Source: Mucilaginibacter conchicola (GTDB lineage: Bacteria > Bacteroidota > Bacteroidia > Sphingobacteriales > Sphingobacteriaceae). From it: DNA of 64,000 nt. The stretch covers positions 1,080,877-1,144,876 of the forward strand of contig NZ_QWDC01000002.1 in assembly GCF_003432115.1 (NCBI RefSeq), read 5' to 3'. The position numbers and the translations under genes are program-made. The notes under the pieces are model-generated. The model ran no database searches and was not told the DNA's origin. It was given only the letters and a program-made list of their open reading frames with translations. Positions 26,944 to 34,345 of the stretch are shown here, piece by piece. Positions within the stretch are counted from its first letter, which is position 1. Every line of letters starts with the position of its first letter.

Positions 26944-28770
26944 ATGATAAAAAAGTTACTCCTCATAGTCCTTTGCCTCGGCTTTACAACCGCCTATGCC
27001 GAAACCATAAAAACCGATGTACTGGTTATTGGTGGCGGCGCAAGCGGTGTTTCGGCAGCTATACAAAGTGCGCGCAGTAAGGTAAAAACCTTATTGATAG
27101 AGCAAGGGCCATGGCTGGGCGGGGCCATGACGGCAGGTGGATTCAGTTACCTGGAAACCAACCGTAATTTCCCGTCAGGCATATACGGAGAGTTCCGCAA
27201 AAGGGTGGTTGATGTTTACAAACTGCGCCTTGGCTATGATACCACTTACAACGCCCCGCTGGCCTTTGAACCAGCCATGGGGGCAACCATCCTCAAGAAA
27301 CTGACCGATACTGTAAAGAACCTCACCGTAAAACTCAACACGCCTTTTACTGATGTAAAGAAGGACGGCACAGGCTGGGAAGTGACCATCATCGACAATA
27401 AAGAAAAAGTAACTATAAAGGCTAAAGCGCTGATAGATGCCACCGAATTGGGCGATGTGGTAAGCAAGATCAACGTGTTGATGACGGCAGGTTTCGATAG
27501 CCGCAGCGATTCTAAAGAAGCCTTAGCCCCAACCAATGCCACCAACCAGATCGAAGACATCAGCTATATTGCTACACTACGGGATTATGGGCGAAACACC
27601 GATCATACCATCCCCAAGCCGGAAGGCTACGATGCGTCAAAATACGCCTGCCTTAAAGGCGTAGACGTCAAAAAACTGTTGAACAGCGCGAAACTACCCA
27701 ATGATAAATACATGATCAACTGGGATAATTGCGCCAGCCAGTACTCGGTGACCAGCGAAGACATGCAGCCCGAGAACCGTGCTGAAACGTTTCGAAAGGC
27801 AAGGCTGCACACCCTTGGATTGATCTACTACCTGCAAACCGAACTGGGCTTTAAAAATTTTGGCTTTGCTGATGATTTTAAAACCGCCGACCATTTGCCG
27901 TATATCCCCTACGTCCGCGAGAACCGCCGTGCGGCAGGCCTGGTGCGGATGATGCTTGATGATATTTACACACCGTATGACCGCGGGTCTCAGTTATACC
28001 GCACAGCAATTGCCGTGAGCGATGCTGTTCCGGGACAGCATTACAGCGAGGCCGGTGTGCTGCATATTAGTTATCCGCCTTTCCCGGCGTTTACTATTCC
28101 GTTGGGTGCCGTAGTAGTAAAAGATCAGGAGAATTTGTTTGTTACGGAGAAGGCGTTATCAGTAACCCACCTGGTGAACGGCGCCGTGACTGATGCTGCT
28201 GTGCAGATGAGCTTAGGACAGGGTGCGGGTGCCGCTGCTGCCTTCCGCGCTTTTTTTCAAACCACCACCAAAAACTTGCAGCCGCGCATCATCCAGGGCG
28301 AGATACTTGATTTTAAGGGTTACCTGATGCCTTTTGCAGATATTAAACAAACCGACCCGGCCTGGAGGGCTATACAGCAAGTTGGCGCTACCGGCATGCT
28401 TAAAGGTGTGCAGAAGATAAAAGGTAACAGGACAGAGGTTTTATTTATGCCCGATAGTACCGTGACTACAGCAGAGATTCGCCCGTTTCTGGATGAGATC
28501 TATTCCCGCTCATTCATCTGGTTTAATCAGGAAAAGCCGGGGCAACTATTCACCGTTGCTAATACTATCTCCTTTATCAGCAACATGAACCTGCGCGACC
28601 CTGATGATCTGCGCAATGCCCTGCAAAAGAGCTGGAAGAGTTATTATAAGTTCGATACTGAATTTAAAGCCGATCGCCCCATCACCCGCCGCGAATTTGC
28701 GGTGCTGGCCAACCGCTTTTTTAACCCTTTTGCCCGCAAGGTTGATATAAGTGGCAAGGTGATAAATTAG
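26944..28770 (+). CDS. FAD-dependent oxidoreductase (FAD_oxidored family), exported
   Basis: 608 residues. Signal peptide to TAYAE (residue ~20). FAD Rossmann motif VLVIGGGASGVSAAIQSAR with LLIEQG; WLGGAMTAGG next. The central and C-terminal parts match the FAD_oxidored family (PF12831) found next to glycan-degradation genes in Bacteroidota. The last ~100 residues (TRREFAVLANRFFNPF) look like a partial SLH-type helical segment. Substrate unknown. Single gene. Confidence 0.85.
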   Translation: MIKKLLLIVLCLGFTTAYAETIKTDVLVIGGGASGVSAAIQSARSKVKTLLIEQGPWLGGAMTAGGFSYLETNRNFPSGIYGEFRKRVVDVYKLRLGYDTTYNAPLAFEPAMGATILKKLTDTVKNLTVKLNTPFTDVKKDGTGWEVTIIDNKEKVTIKAKALIDATELGDVVSKINVLMTAGFDSRSDSKEALAPTNATNQIEDISYIATLRDYGRNTDHTIPKPEGYDASKYACLKGVDVKKLLNSAKLPNDKYMINWDNCASQYSVTSEDMQPENRAETFRKARLHTLGLIYYLQTELGFKNFGFADDFKTADHLPYIPYVRENRRAAGLVRMMLDDIYTPYDRGSQLYRTAIAVSDAVPGQHYSEAGVLHISYPPFPAFTIPLGAVVVKDQENLFVTEKALSVTHLVNGAVTDAAVQMSLGQGAGAAAAFRAFFQTTTKNLQPRIIQGEILDFKGYLMPFADIKQTDPAWRAIQQVGATGMLKGVQKIKGNRTEVLFMPDSTVTTAEIRPFLDEIYSRSFIWFNQEKPGQLFTVANTISFISNMNLRDPDDLRNALQKSWKSYYKFDTEFKADRPITRREFAVLANRFFNPFARKVDISGKVIN

Positions 28771-28818
28771 TTGCGCTTAACCCTGCAATTGCAATATATT
28801 TGAGCAAACACTATCCTC

Positions 28819-29589
28819 ATGAAAATTGCCACCTATAATGTTAACGGCGTAAACGGCCGCCTGCCGGTATTGCTGCGCTGGCTGCAGGAAACCCAACCCG
28901 ATATTGTTTGCCTGCAGGAACTTAAAGCCCCGCAAGAGAAGTTTCCCGAGCAGGCTATTATTGATGCCGGGTACAATGCTATATGGCATGGCCAAAAAAG
29001 CTGGAATGGAGTGGCTATCCTCTCAAAGGGACTGGAGATAAGAGAGAGCCGACACGTACTGCCCGGCGACCCCGAAGACCTGCATAGCCGTTACATTGAG
29101 GCTGAGGTGGGCGGTATAACCGTTGGTGGTTTGTATCTGCCAAACGGCAACCCTGCACCGGGGCCAAAGTTTGATTATAAACTGGCCTGGTTTGACCGAT
29201 TGACCCGCCATGCCGCCGATCTGCTGGCATCGGGCAAGCCGGTTGTGTTAACGGGCGATTACAACGTGATACCTACCGAAAAGGATGCTTACAAACCCGA
29301 GCGCTGGGTAGAGGATGCACTCTTCCGCCCGGAGACGAGAGCTGCGTTTAAAAACCTGGTTGACCAGGGCTGGACGGATGCCCTACGCAAATTATACCCC
29401 GACGAAACCATCTATACCTTCTGGGATTATTTCCGCGATGCTTATGGCCGTAACGCCGGTTTGCGGATAGATCATTTCCTACTTAGCCCTGCTATAGATG
29501 CCCGTTTAAAGGCCGCCGGCGTGGATAAGCAAGTGCGCGGCTGGGAAAAAACCAGCGACCATGCGCCGGTTTGGATAGAACTGGATTAG
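28819..29589 (+). CDS. xth: Exodeoxyribonuclease III
   Basis: 256 residues, usual for ExoIII. Motifs: IATYNVNGVNGR at the N-terminus, CLQELKAP (metal-binding Glu), GGLYLPNGN, LTGDYNVIPTEKD (Asp and Asn), LRIDHFLLSP, and the terminal SDHAPVWIEL (catalytic His). It removes abasic sites and 3'-blocking groups from DNA in base-excision repair. Two repeat elements follow. Confidence 0.93.
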   Translation: MKIATYNVNGVNGRLPVLLRWLQETQPDIVCLQELKAPQEKFPEQAIIDAGYNAIWHGQKSWNGVAILSKGLEIRESRHVLPGDPEDLHSRYIEAEVGGITVGGLYLPNGNPAPGPKFDYKLAWFDRLTRHAADLLASGKPVVLTGDYNVIPTEKDAYKPERWVEDALFRPETRAAFKNLVDQGWTDALRKLYPDETIYTFWDYFRDAYGRNAGLRIDHFLLSPAIDARLKAAGVDKQVRGWEKTSDHAPVWIELD

Positions 29590-29674
29590 TGTGAACAATG
29601 GTTTGTTACTGACGCTGTTGTGTTAACAGATATTTTAATTGGCTGATTGCCAGGTGTTGCAGTGTTTTGGCTAT

Positions 29675-29779
29675 CTGTCATTTCGAACGAGCGCGACGGA
29701 GGAGAAATCTTGTTAGATAAGACAAGTTCGCTAAGAATGCATAACAAGATTTCTCCTCGTACCTCGTTCGAAGTGACAG
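29675..29779. repeat. Palindromic intergenic repeat, family B copy 2
   Basis: Outer arms CTGTCATTTCGAACGAGC and CTCGTTCGAAGTGACAG; inner arms GGAGAAATCTTG and CAAGATTTCTCC. It directly precedes a family A copy. Together they fill most of the 321-base gap 29590-29910, which holds no gene. Confidence 0.75.
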
Positions 29780-29795
29780 GGGTGATTAATAAGTG

Positions 29796-29896
29796 CGTCA
29801 TTGCGAGGAGCGTCAGCGACATGGCAATCCTCTACTTACAGAGCCGCTCGGTATACCGGGGATTGCCACTCCGCCAGCTGGCGGATCGCAATGACG
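29796..29896. repeat. Palindromic intergenic repeat, family A copy 4
   Basis: Outer arms CGTCATTGCGAGGAGCG and ATCGCAATGACG; inner arms GGCAATCC and GGATTGCC. It has the CCGCCAGCTGGCGG block shared with the copy at 24871. It lies 17 bases from the family B copy, so the two families are in tandem here. Confidence 0.75.
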
Positions 29897-29910
29897 TAGT
29901 GTTGATTTCG

Positions 29911-31446
29911 TCAATCCAACTTCTTAAAATCATACGGGTCATGCTCTACAAACTCTGCTACTTTGACCCGGATACCGGTTACTTTGCCGTCCCTTACCAT
30001 GAAAGGGAATACCGCTTTACCGAAGGTAGGATCAGAGAAGGTTACCTGGAAACGGTTGCCGCCGAGCGGTAGCATTTTGGCATACATTTTTGGATGGTGC
30101 TCAAAACGGGCTTCCAATTGGTTGCCTTCTTCGCCGCGCTCAATGGTCATGTTGCCGTAAAGGTCATTAAAGTATTTGCCGGTGTATTTGCCTATGGATA
30201 GTTGAGGTTTCAGGTTCATCATCACCGTATCGCGTTTAAGCTTATCTGCCGCCTGAGATCTTGCTGTTTCCTTTTTGTTATCTTCCAGAAACTCCTCGTT
30301 GTAATGGTAATTCTTGTTGCCTAAGTATGCATCAATAATATCCCAGCGTAAAGCTTCATATAATGCATTATGGTCGGTATTGGTCAATACTATAATACCC
30401 AGTTTCTCTGATGGTACAAGGGTGACAGATGATACATAACCGGTTACACCACCATCGTGCATTACCAGGCGCTTGCCGCAGTAATCCTGCAGGAACCAGC
30501 CCAGGCCATAAAGTTGAAAGCCGCTGTCGCCGTTAAGGTGGTAAGTGTTGCCCACCACATCCATGGGCTGGCGGGTAGCAGCTATTGCCGCGGCAGGTAT
30601 CACCTGTTTGTTGCCCACTTTACCATTATCCAGCAAAGCCATTACCCATTTGCTCATATCATTTACTGATGAACTGATTGAGCCGGCCGGTGCAATGCCA
30701 TCCAGCGTGGCGTAAGGCAGGGCAGTTAAGCGGCCATCAACCAAAGTATGCGGAACAGTGCGGTTGGTTGCTTTTGGCATTTCGGCAGTAAGGGCCAATG
30801 TGCTGTTCATCCCAAGGGGAGAAAAAATGCTTTCTTTCAGGTACGTTTCCCATTGTTTGCCAACGGCACGGTTAATGATCTCGCCTGCGGTTAAGAAAGC
30901 CGCATTGGTATAGCCCCATGTAGTACGGAAAGGATAGGTGGCTTTCATCTTGCCTAACTTCTCAATTATTTCGTGCCTGCTCAGGTTACTGTTGTAGAAA
31001 GTAAAATCGCCCTGAAAAGTGCGGAAACCTAAGCGATGGCAAAGCAGATCTTTGATGATGGCCTGTTCGCCGGCAGCATGGTTCTCCAGCTTAAACTCGG
31101 GGATGTATTTGGTAACGCGGTCATCAAGCGATAACTTTTTATCAGCCTGCAACATGGCCAGCGCCGTTGCCGTAAATGCCTTGGTGTTGCTGCCAATCAT
31201 GAACAGGGTATTAGCATCAACTTTGTTGGGCAGGCCAAGTTCTTTTATGCCGTAACCCTTCATCATTACCACCTTTCCATCCTTAACAATACAAACGGCG
31301 GCACCGGGAATGCGCCAGTTGGTAAGCGCGCGGTTGATGTACGCATCCAAACTATCGGTAATAAACTTACTACGATCTATCTTTTGGGCGTTTACCGAAA
31401 GGCTGGTTATCAGGCAGAAGGAGAAAAGCAGGTGTAATTTTTTCAT
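29911..31446 (-). CDS. Serine hydrolase, class C beta-lactamase family
   Basis: 511 residues. Signal peptide to SVNAQ. Catalytic SxxK in MIGSNTKAFTAT, YxN-type tyrosine in WGYTNAAFL, and HxG-like MHDGGVTGY. The C-terminal ~110 residues form the DUF3471 beta domain common in Bacteroidota esterase/peptidase relatives (IGKYTGKYFNDLYGNMTIE). Such proteins are usually D-amino-acid peptidases or esterases, not antibiotic-resistance enzymes. Periplasmic. Single gene. Confidence 0.88.
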   Translation of the reverse strand: MKKLHLLFSFCLITSLSVNAQKIDRSKFITDSLDAYINRALTNWRIPGAAVCIVKDGKVVMMKGYGIKELGLPNKVDANTLFMIGSNTKAFTATALAMLQADKKLSLDDRVTKYIPEFKLENHAAGEQAIIKDLLCHRLGFRTFQGDFTFYNSNLSRHEIIEKLGKMKATYPFRTTWGYTNAAFLTAGEIINRAVGKQWETYLKESIFSPLGMNSTLALTAEMPKATNRTVPHTLVDGRLTALPYATLDGIAPAGSISSSVNDMSKWVMALLDNGKVGNKQVIPAAAIAATRQPMDVVGNTYHLNGDSGFQLYGLGWFLQDYCGKRLVMHDGGVTGYVSSVTLVPSEKLGIIVLTNTDHNALYEALRWDIIDAYLGNKNYHYNEEFLEDNKKETARSQAADKLKRDTVMMNLKPQLSIGKYTGKYFNDLYGNMTIERGEEGNQLEARFEHHPKMYAKMLPLGGNRFQVTFSDPTFGKAVFPFMVRDGKVTGIRVKVAEFVEHDPYDFKKLD

Positions 31447-31536
31447 GAACTTGTTTGCTAAGGCATTAAAATGCTAATTTAACGCAATTTTTACTGCACC
31501 ATTATTTATTTTAATTAACACAATCAATTTAACTGT

Positions 31537-33720
31537 ATGAACATAAAGTTTTACCGTAAAGGTTGGTTTGCATTGGCGTTACTGTTGCCGTTTAGCTGGC
31601 AAACAAGCGTTAAAGCGCAAAGTACCAACTGGACTAAAGACGGAAGCCAATATTACCAGATAAAAGGCGGAGAGATAGTAAAGGTTGATGCCCGCGACGA
31701 CAGCAAGCAAACCCCGTGGATAACCAAAGAAATGCTTACCCCGGCAGGCAAATCGCCTATTGCTATACGTCGTTTCAGTTTGTCTGATGACGGGCAAAAG
31801 GTACTCATCAACAACAACACAAAAAAAGTTTGGCGCTATGATACCCGTGGCGATTATTGGGTGTACAGCCCGCAAAATAAAAGCCTTGTGCAATTAGGTA
31901 AAGGCCTGCCTGTATCATCATTAATGTTTGCCAAATTCTCTCCGGATGGTAGCAAGGTGGCTTACGTAAGCGAGCACAATATTTATGTAGAGAACCTTGC
32001 TGATAACAGCATTAAGCAGCTGACCACCGATGGCACTAAAAAACTCATAAACGGCACGTTCGACTGGGCTTATGAGGAAGAGTTTGACTGCCGCGACGGT
32101 TTCCGCTGGTCGCCGGATAGCAGGAATATTGCTTACTGGCAGATTGATGCGAGCAAGATCAAAAACTACCTGATGCTGAACACTACGGATTCTACCTACT
32201 CGTTCACCGTACCTGTTGAGTACCCCGTGGCAGGCGAAGATCCAAGCATGGCCCGCATTGGTGTGGTTGATGTAACTACTGCCGCCAACAAATGGATGGC
32301 CGTACCGGGCGATGCCGTACAGCATTACATTACCCGTATGGAGTTTTCTAAAAACCCCAACGAAATTATACTGGAGCAACTGAACCGTGCACAAACAGAG
32401 AGCAAGGTGTTCATAGGCAATATATCAAACGGTACTACCCGCGTTATCCACCAGGAAACTGATAAAGCCTGGATAGACGGCAAAAGCCGTTGGAATGATG
32501 GTAACCCTGTAGGATGGGAGTGGCTGAACAAAGGCAAAGAGTTTTTATGGGTGAGCGAAAAAGACGGTTGGAGACACATCTCAAAAATTACCCGCGAGGG
32601 CAAAGAGACATTGATTACCAAGGGTAATTATGATATTACCGGTATTAAACTAATAGATGAGGCCAGTGGTTATATCTACTACACTGCATCGCCAACAAAT
32701 GCTACGCAGAGCTACCTGTACCGCATTAAAATTAGCGGCGGTAAAGAGGAGCGTCTGACCCCTGCAAACCAGCCGGGCAGTCACGATTATGAAGTGGCGC
32801 CTGGTGGTAAACTGGCTATGCACAGTTTCAGTAACGCATACACCCGCCCGCAAAGCGAGGTGGTGAGCCTGCCTAATCATCAGCACATTAGCGGCGATAC
32901 TATTAAACTGGATGCTACGGCGCAAAACAAAACGGAGTTTTTTAAAGTGAAAACCGTTGATGGCGTTGAGCTGGACGGCTGGATGAAAAAACCAACCAAT
33001 TTTGATCCCAACAAGAAATACCCTGTGGTATTTTATGTATACGGCGAACCTGCTGCGCAAACCGTAACAGATACTTATGGCGCCGGCCGCAACTTTTTGT
33101 ACGCCGGTGATATGGCGGCAGATGGTTACATCTATATTTCGTTAGAGAACCGCGGCGCACCGGCACCTAAGGGTGCTGCATGGCGCAAGGCTGTTTACAA
33201 AAGCATTGGTATCACCAACATCCGCGACCAGGCTATGGGCGCTAAAGAGATACTAAAATGGCCTTTTGTGGATAGCGCCCGCGTTGCTGTTTGGGGCTGG
33301 AGCGGTGGTGGTTCATCAACCTTAAACCTGATGTTCCAATATCCTGAGATCTACAAAACGGGGATTGCCATTGCCGCCGTAGGCGACCAATTGACTTATG
33401 ATAACATTTACCAGGAGCGTTACATGGGAGTGCCTATTAATGATGAAGGCCGCGCGCCTTTCATCAAAGGATCGCCTATTACGTACGCTAAAAATCTGAA
33501 AGGGAACCTGCTGTATATACATGGCACCGGCGACGATAACGTGCACTACAAAAATGCCGAGGAGCTGATAAACGAATTGGTTAAGTACAATAAACAGTTC
33601 CAGATGATGGCTTATCCTAACCGTACACACAGCATATCTGAAGGGCCGGGTACAAGCACACACCTGCGTAATCTTTTCACTAAATACTTAAGAGAGCACT
33701 GCCCGCCGGGTGCAAAATAA
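31537..33720 (+). CDS. S9 family peptidase (dipeptidyl peptidase IV type)
   Basis: 727 residues. Signal peptide to SVKAQ. The N-terminal eight-bladed DPP-IV propeller contains the Glu pair (WAYEEEFDCRDGFRWSPD) that binds the substrate amino-terminus. The C-terminal alpha/beta hydrolase has Ser589 (GWSGGGSS), an Asp in HGTGDDNVH (666/667) and His698 (NRTHSIS). It should release N-terminal X-Pro or X-Ala dipeptides in the periplasm. Single gene closed by a terminator. Confidence 0.92.
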   Translation: MNIKFYRKGWFALALLLPFSWQTSVKAQSTNWTKDGSQYYQIKGGEIVKVDARDDSKQTPWITKEMLTPAGKSPIAIRRFSLSDDGQKVLINNNTKKVWRYDTRGDYWVYSPQNKSLVQLGKGLPVSSLMFAKFSPDGSKVAYVSEHNIYVENLADNSIKQLTTDGTKKLINGTFDWAYEEEFDCRDGFRWSPDSRNIAYWQIDASKIKNYLMLNTTDSTYSFTVPVEYPVAGEDPSMARIGVVDVTTAANKWMAVPGDAVQHYITRMEFSKNPNEIILEQLNRAQTESKVFIGNISNGTTRVIHQETDKAWIDGKSRWNDGNPVGWEWLNKGKEFLWVSEKDGWRHISKITREGKETLITKGNYDITGIKLIDEASGYIYYTASPTNATQSYLYRIKISGGKEERLTPANQPGSHDYEVAPGGKLAMHSFSNAYTRPQSEVVSLPNHQHISGDTIKLDATAQNKTEFFKVKTVDGVELDGWMKKPTNFDPNKKYPVVFYVYGEPAAQTVTDTYGAGRNFLYAGDMAADGYIYISLENRGAPAPKGAAWRKAVYKSIGITNIRDQAMGAKEILKWPFVDSARVAVWGWSGGGSSTLNLMFQYPEIYKTGIAIAAVGDQLTYDNIYQERYMGVPINDEGRAPFIKGSPITYAKNLKGNLLYIHGTGDDNVHYKNAEELINELVKYNKQFQMMAYPNRTHSISEGPGTSTHLRNLFTKYLREHCPPGAK

Positions 33721-33741
33721 TATCTCAACTGTTAAAAAACT

Positions 33742-33770
33742 AAGCCCGCTAATTAAAAGCGGGCTTTTTT
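33742..33770 (+). terminator. Intrinsic terminator of the S9 peptidase gene
   Basis: Stem AAGCCCGCT with AGCGGGCTT, 7-base loop, followed by TTTT. Confidence 0.85.
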
Positions 33771-33912
33771 ATTGTGTCGGTAAAACACGATAGTTAATTT
33801 TGTGTTACATAGCGCGGGGGTAAAAAATGTTAGATGTTGTAACTTACACCCCTAATTAAAAAATTTTGCTTTTATTAAAACTTCTTTATAGTTTCACACC
33901 TCTACTTTACCC

Positions 33913-34287
33913 ATGAGCGACACCAGTAAAAAGATCATCATTTTTGATGACGACGAGGATATTTTATCTATCTGCAATTACATTCTCGAAGAGCAGGGCT
34001 GGGAAGTCCACACGCATACAGATTGCAACAATATCATAGAAAAAGTAAGCGCCGTAATACCCGATGTTATCCTGATGGATAACTGGATCCCCGATGCGGG
34101 CGGTATTATTGCAACCCAAACGTTAAAGAAGGACGAGAAACTGAAAGCTATCCCGGTGGTGTATTTCTCGGCCAATAGTGATATCCAGTTACTGGCCGAC
34201 CATGCCGGTGCCGAAGCCTACCTGGCTAAACCTTTTGATTTGGAAGAGCTGGAGAAAGTAATCAATTCTGTATTGGTAAAACAGTAA
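33913..34287 (+). CDS. Single-domain response regulator
   Basis: 124 residues, receiver domain only. Acidic residues IFDDDEDI, phospho-Asp56 in VILMDNWIPDAGG, Ser in VVYFSANSD, Lys in YLAKPFDLEEL. It has no output domain and no adjacent kinase. It ends 58 bases before the convergent outer-membrane protein gene, with a strong terminator between. Confidence 0.9.
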   Translation: MSDTSKKIIIFDDDEDILSICNYILEEQGWEVHTHTDCNNIIEKVSAVIPDVILMDNWIPDAGGIIATQTLKKDEKLKAIPVVYFSANSDIQLLADHAGAEAYLAKPFDLEELEKVINSVLVKQ

Positions 34288-34299
34288 TAAACTTATTAT

Positions 34300-34342
34300 A
34301 AAAGAAAAGGCCCAATGCATTTTGCATTGGGCCTTTTCTTTT
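34300..34342. terminator. Strong bidirectional terminator
   Basis: A perfect 20-bp stem with a TTT loop. The core GGCCCAATGCA and its complement are flanked by A- and T-rich arms. It serves the convergent genes ending at 34287 and 34346. Confidence 0.85.
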
Positions 34343-34345
34343 ATG

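Noticed and set aside
29911..31446. Antibiotic-resistance beta-lactamase
   Set aside because: SxxK and YxN occur in many class C-like esterases/peptidases; the DUF3471 C-terminal domain and context argue against a dedicated resistance enzyme.
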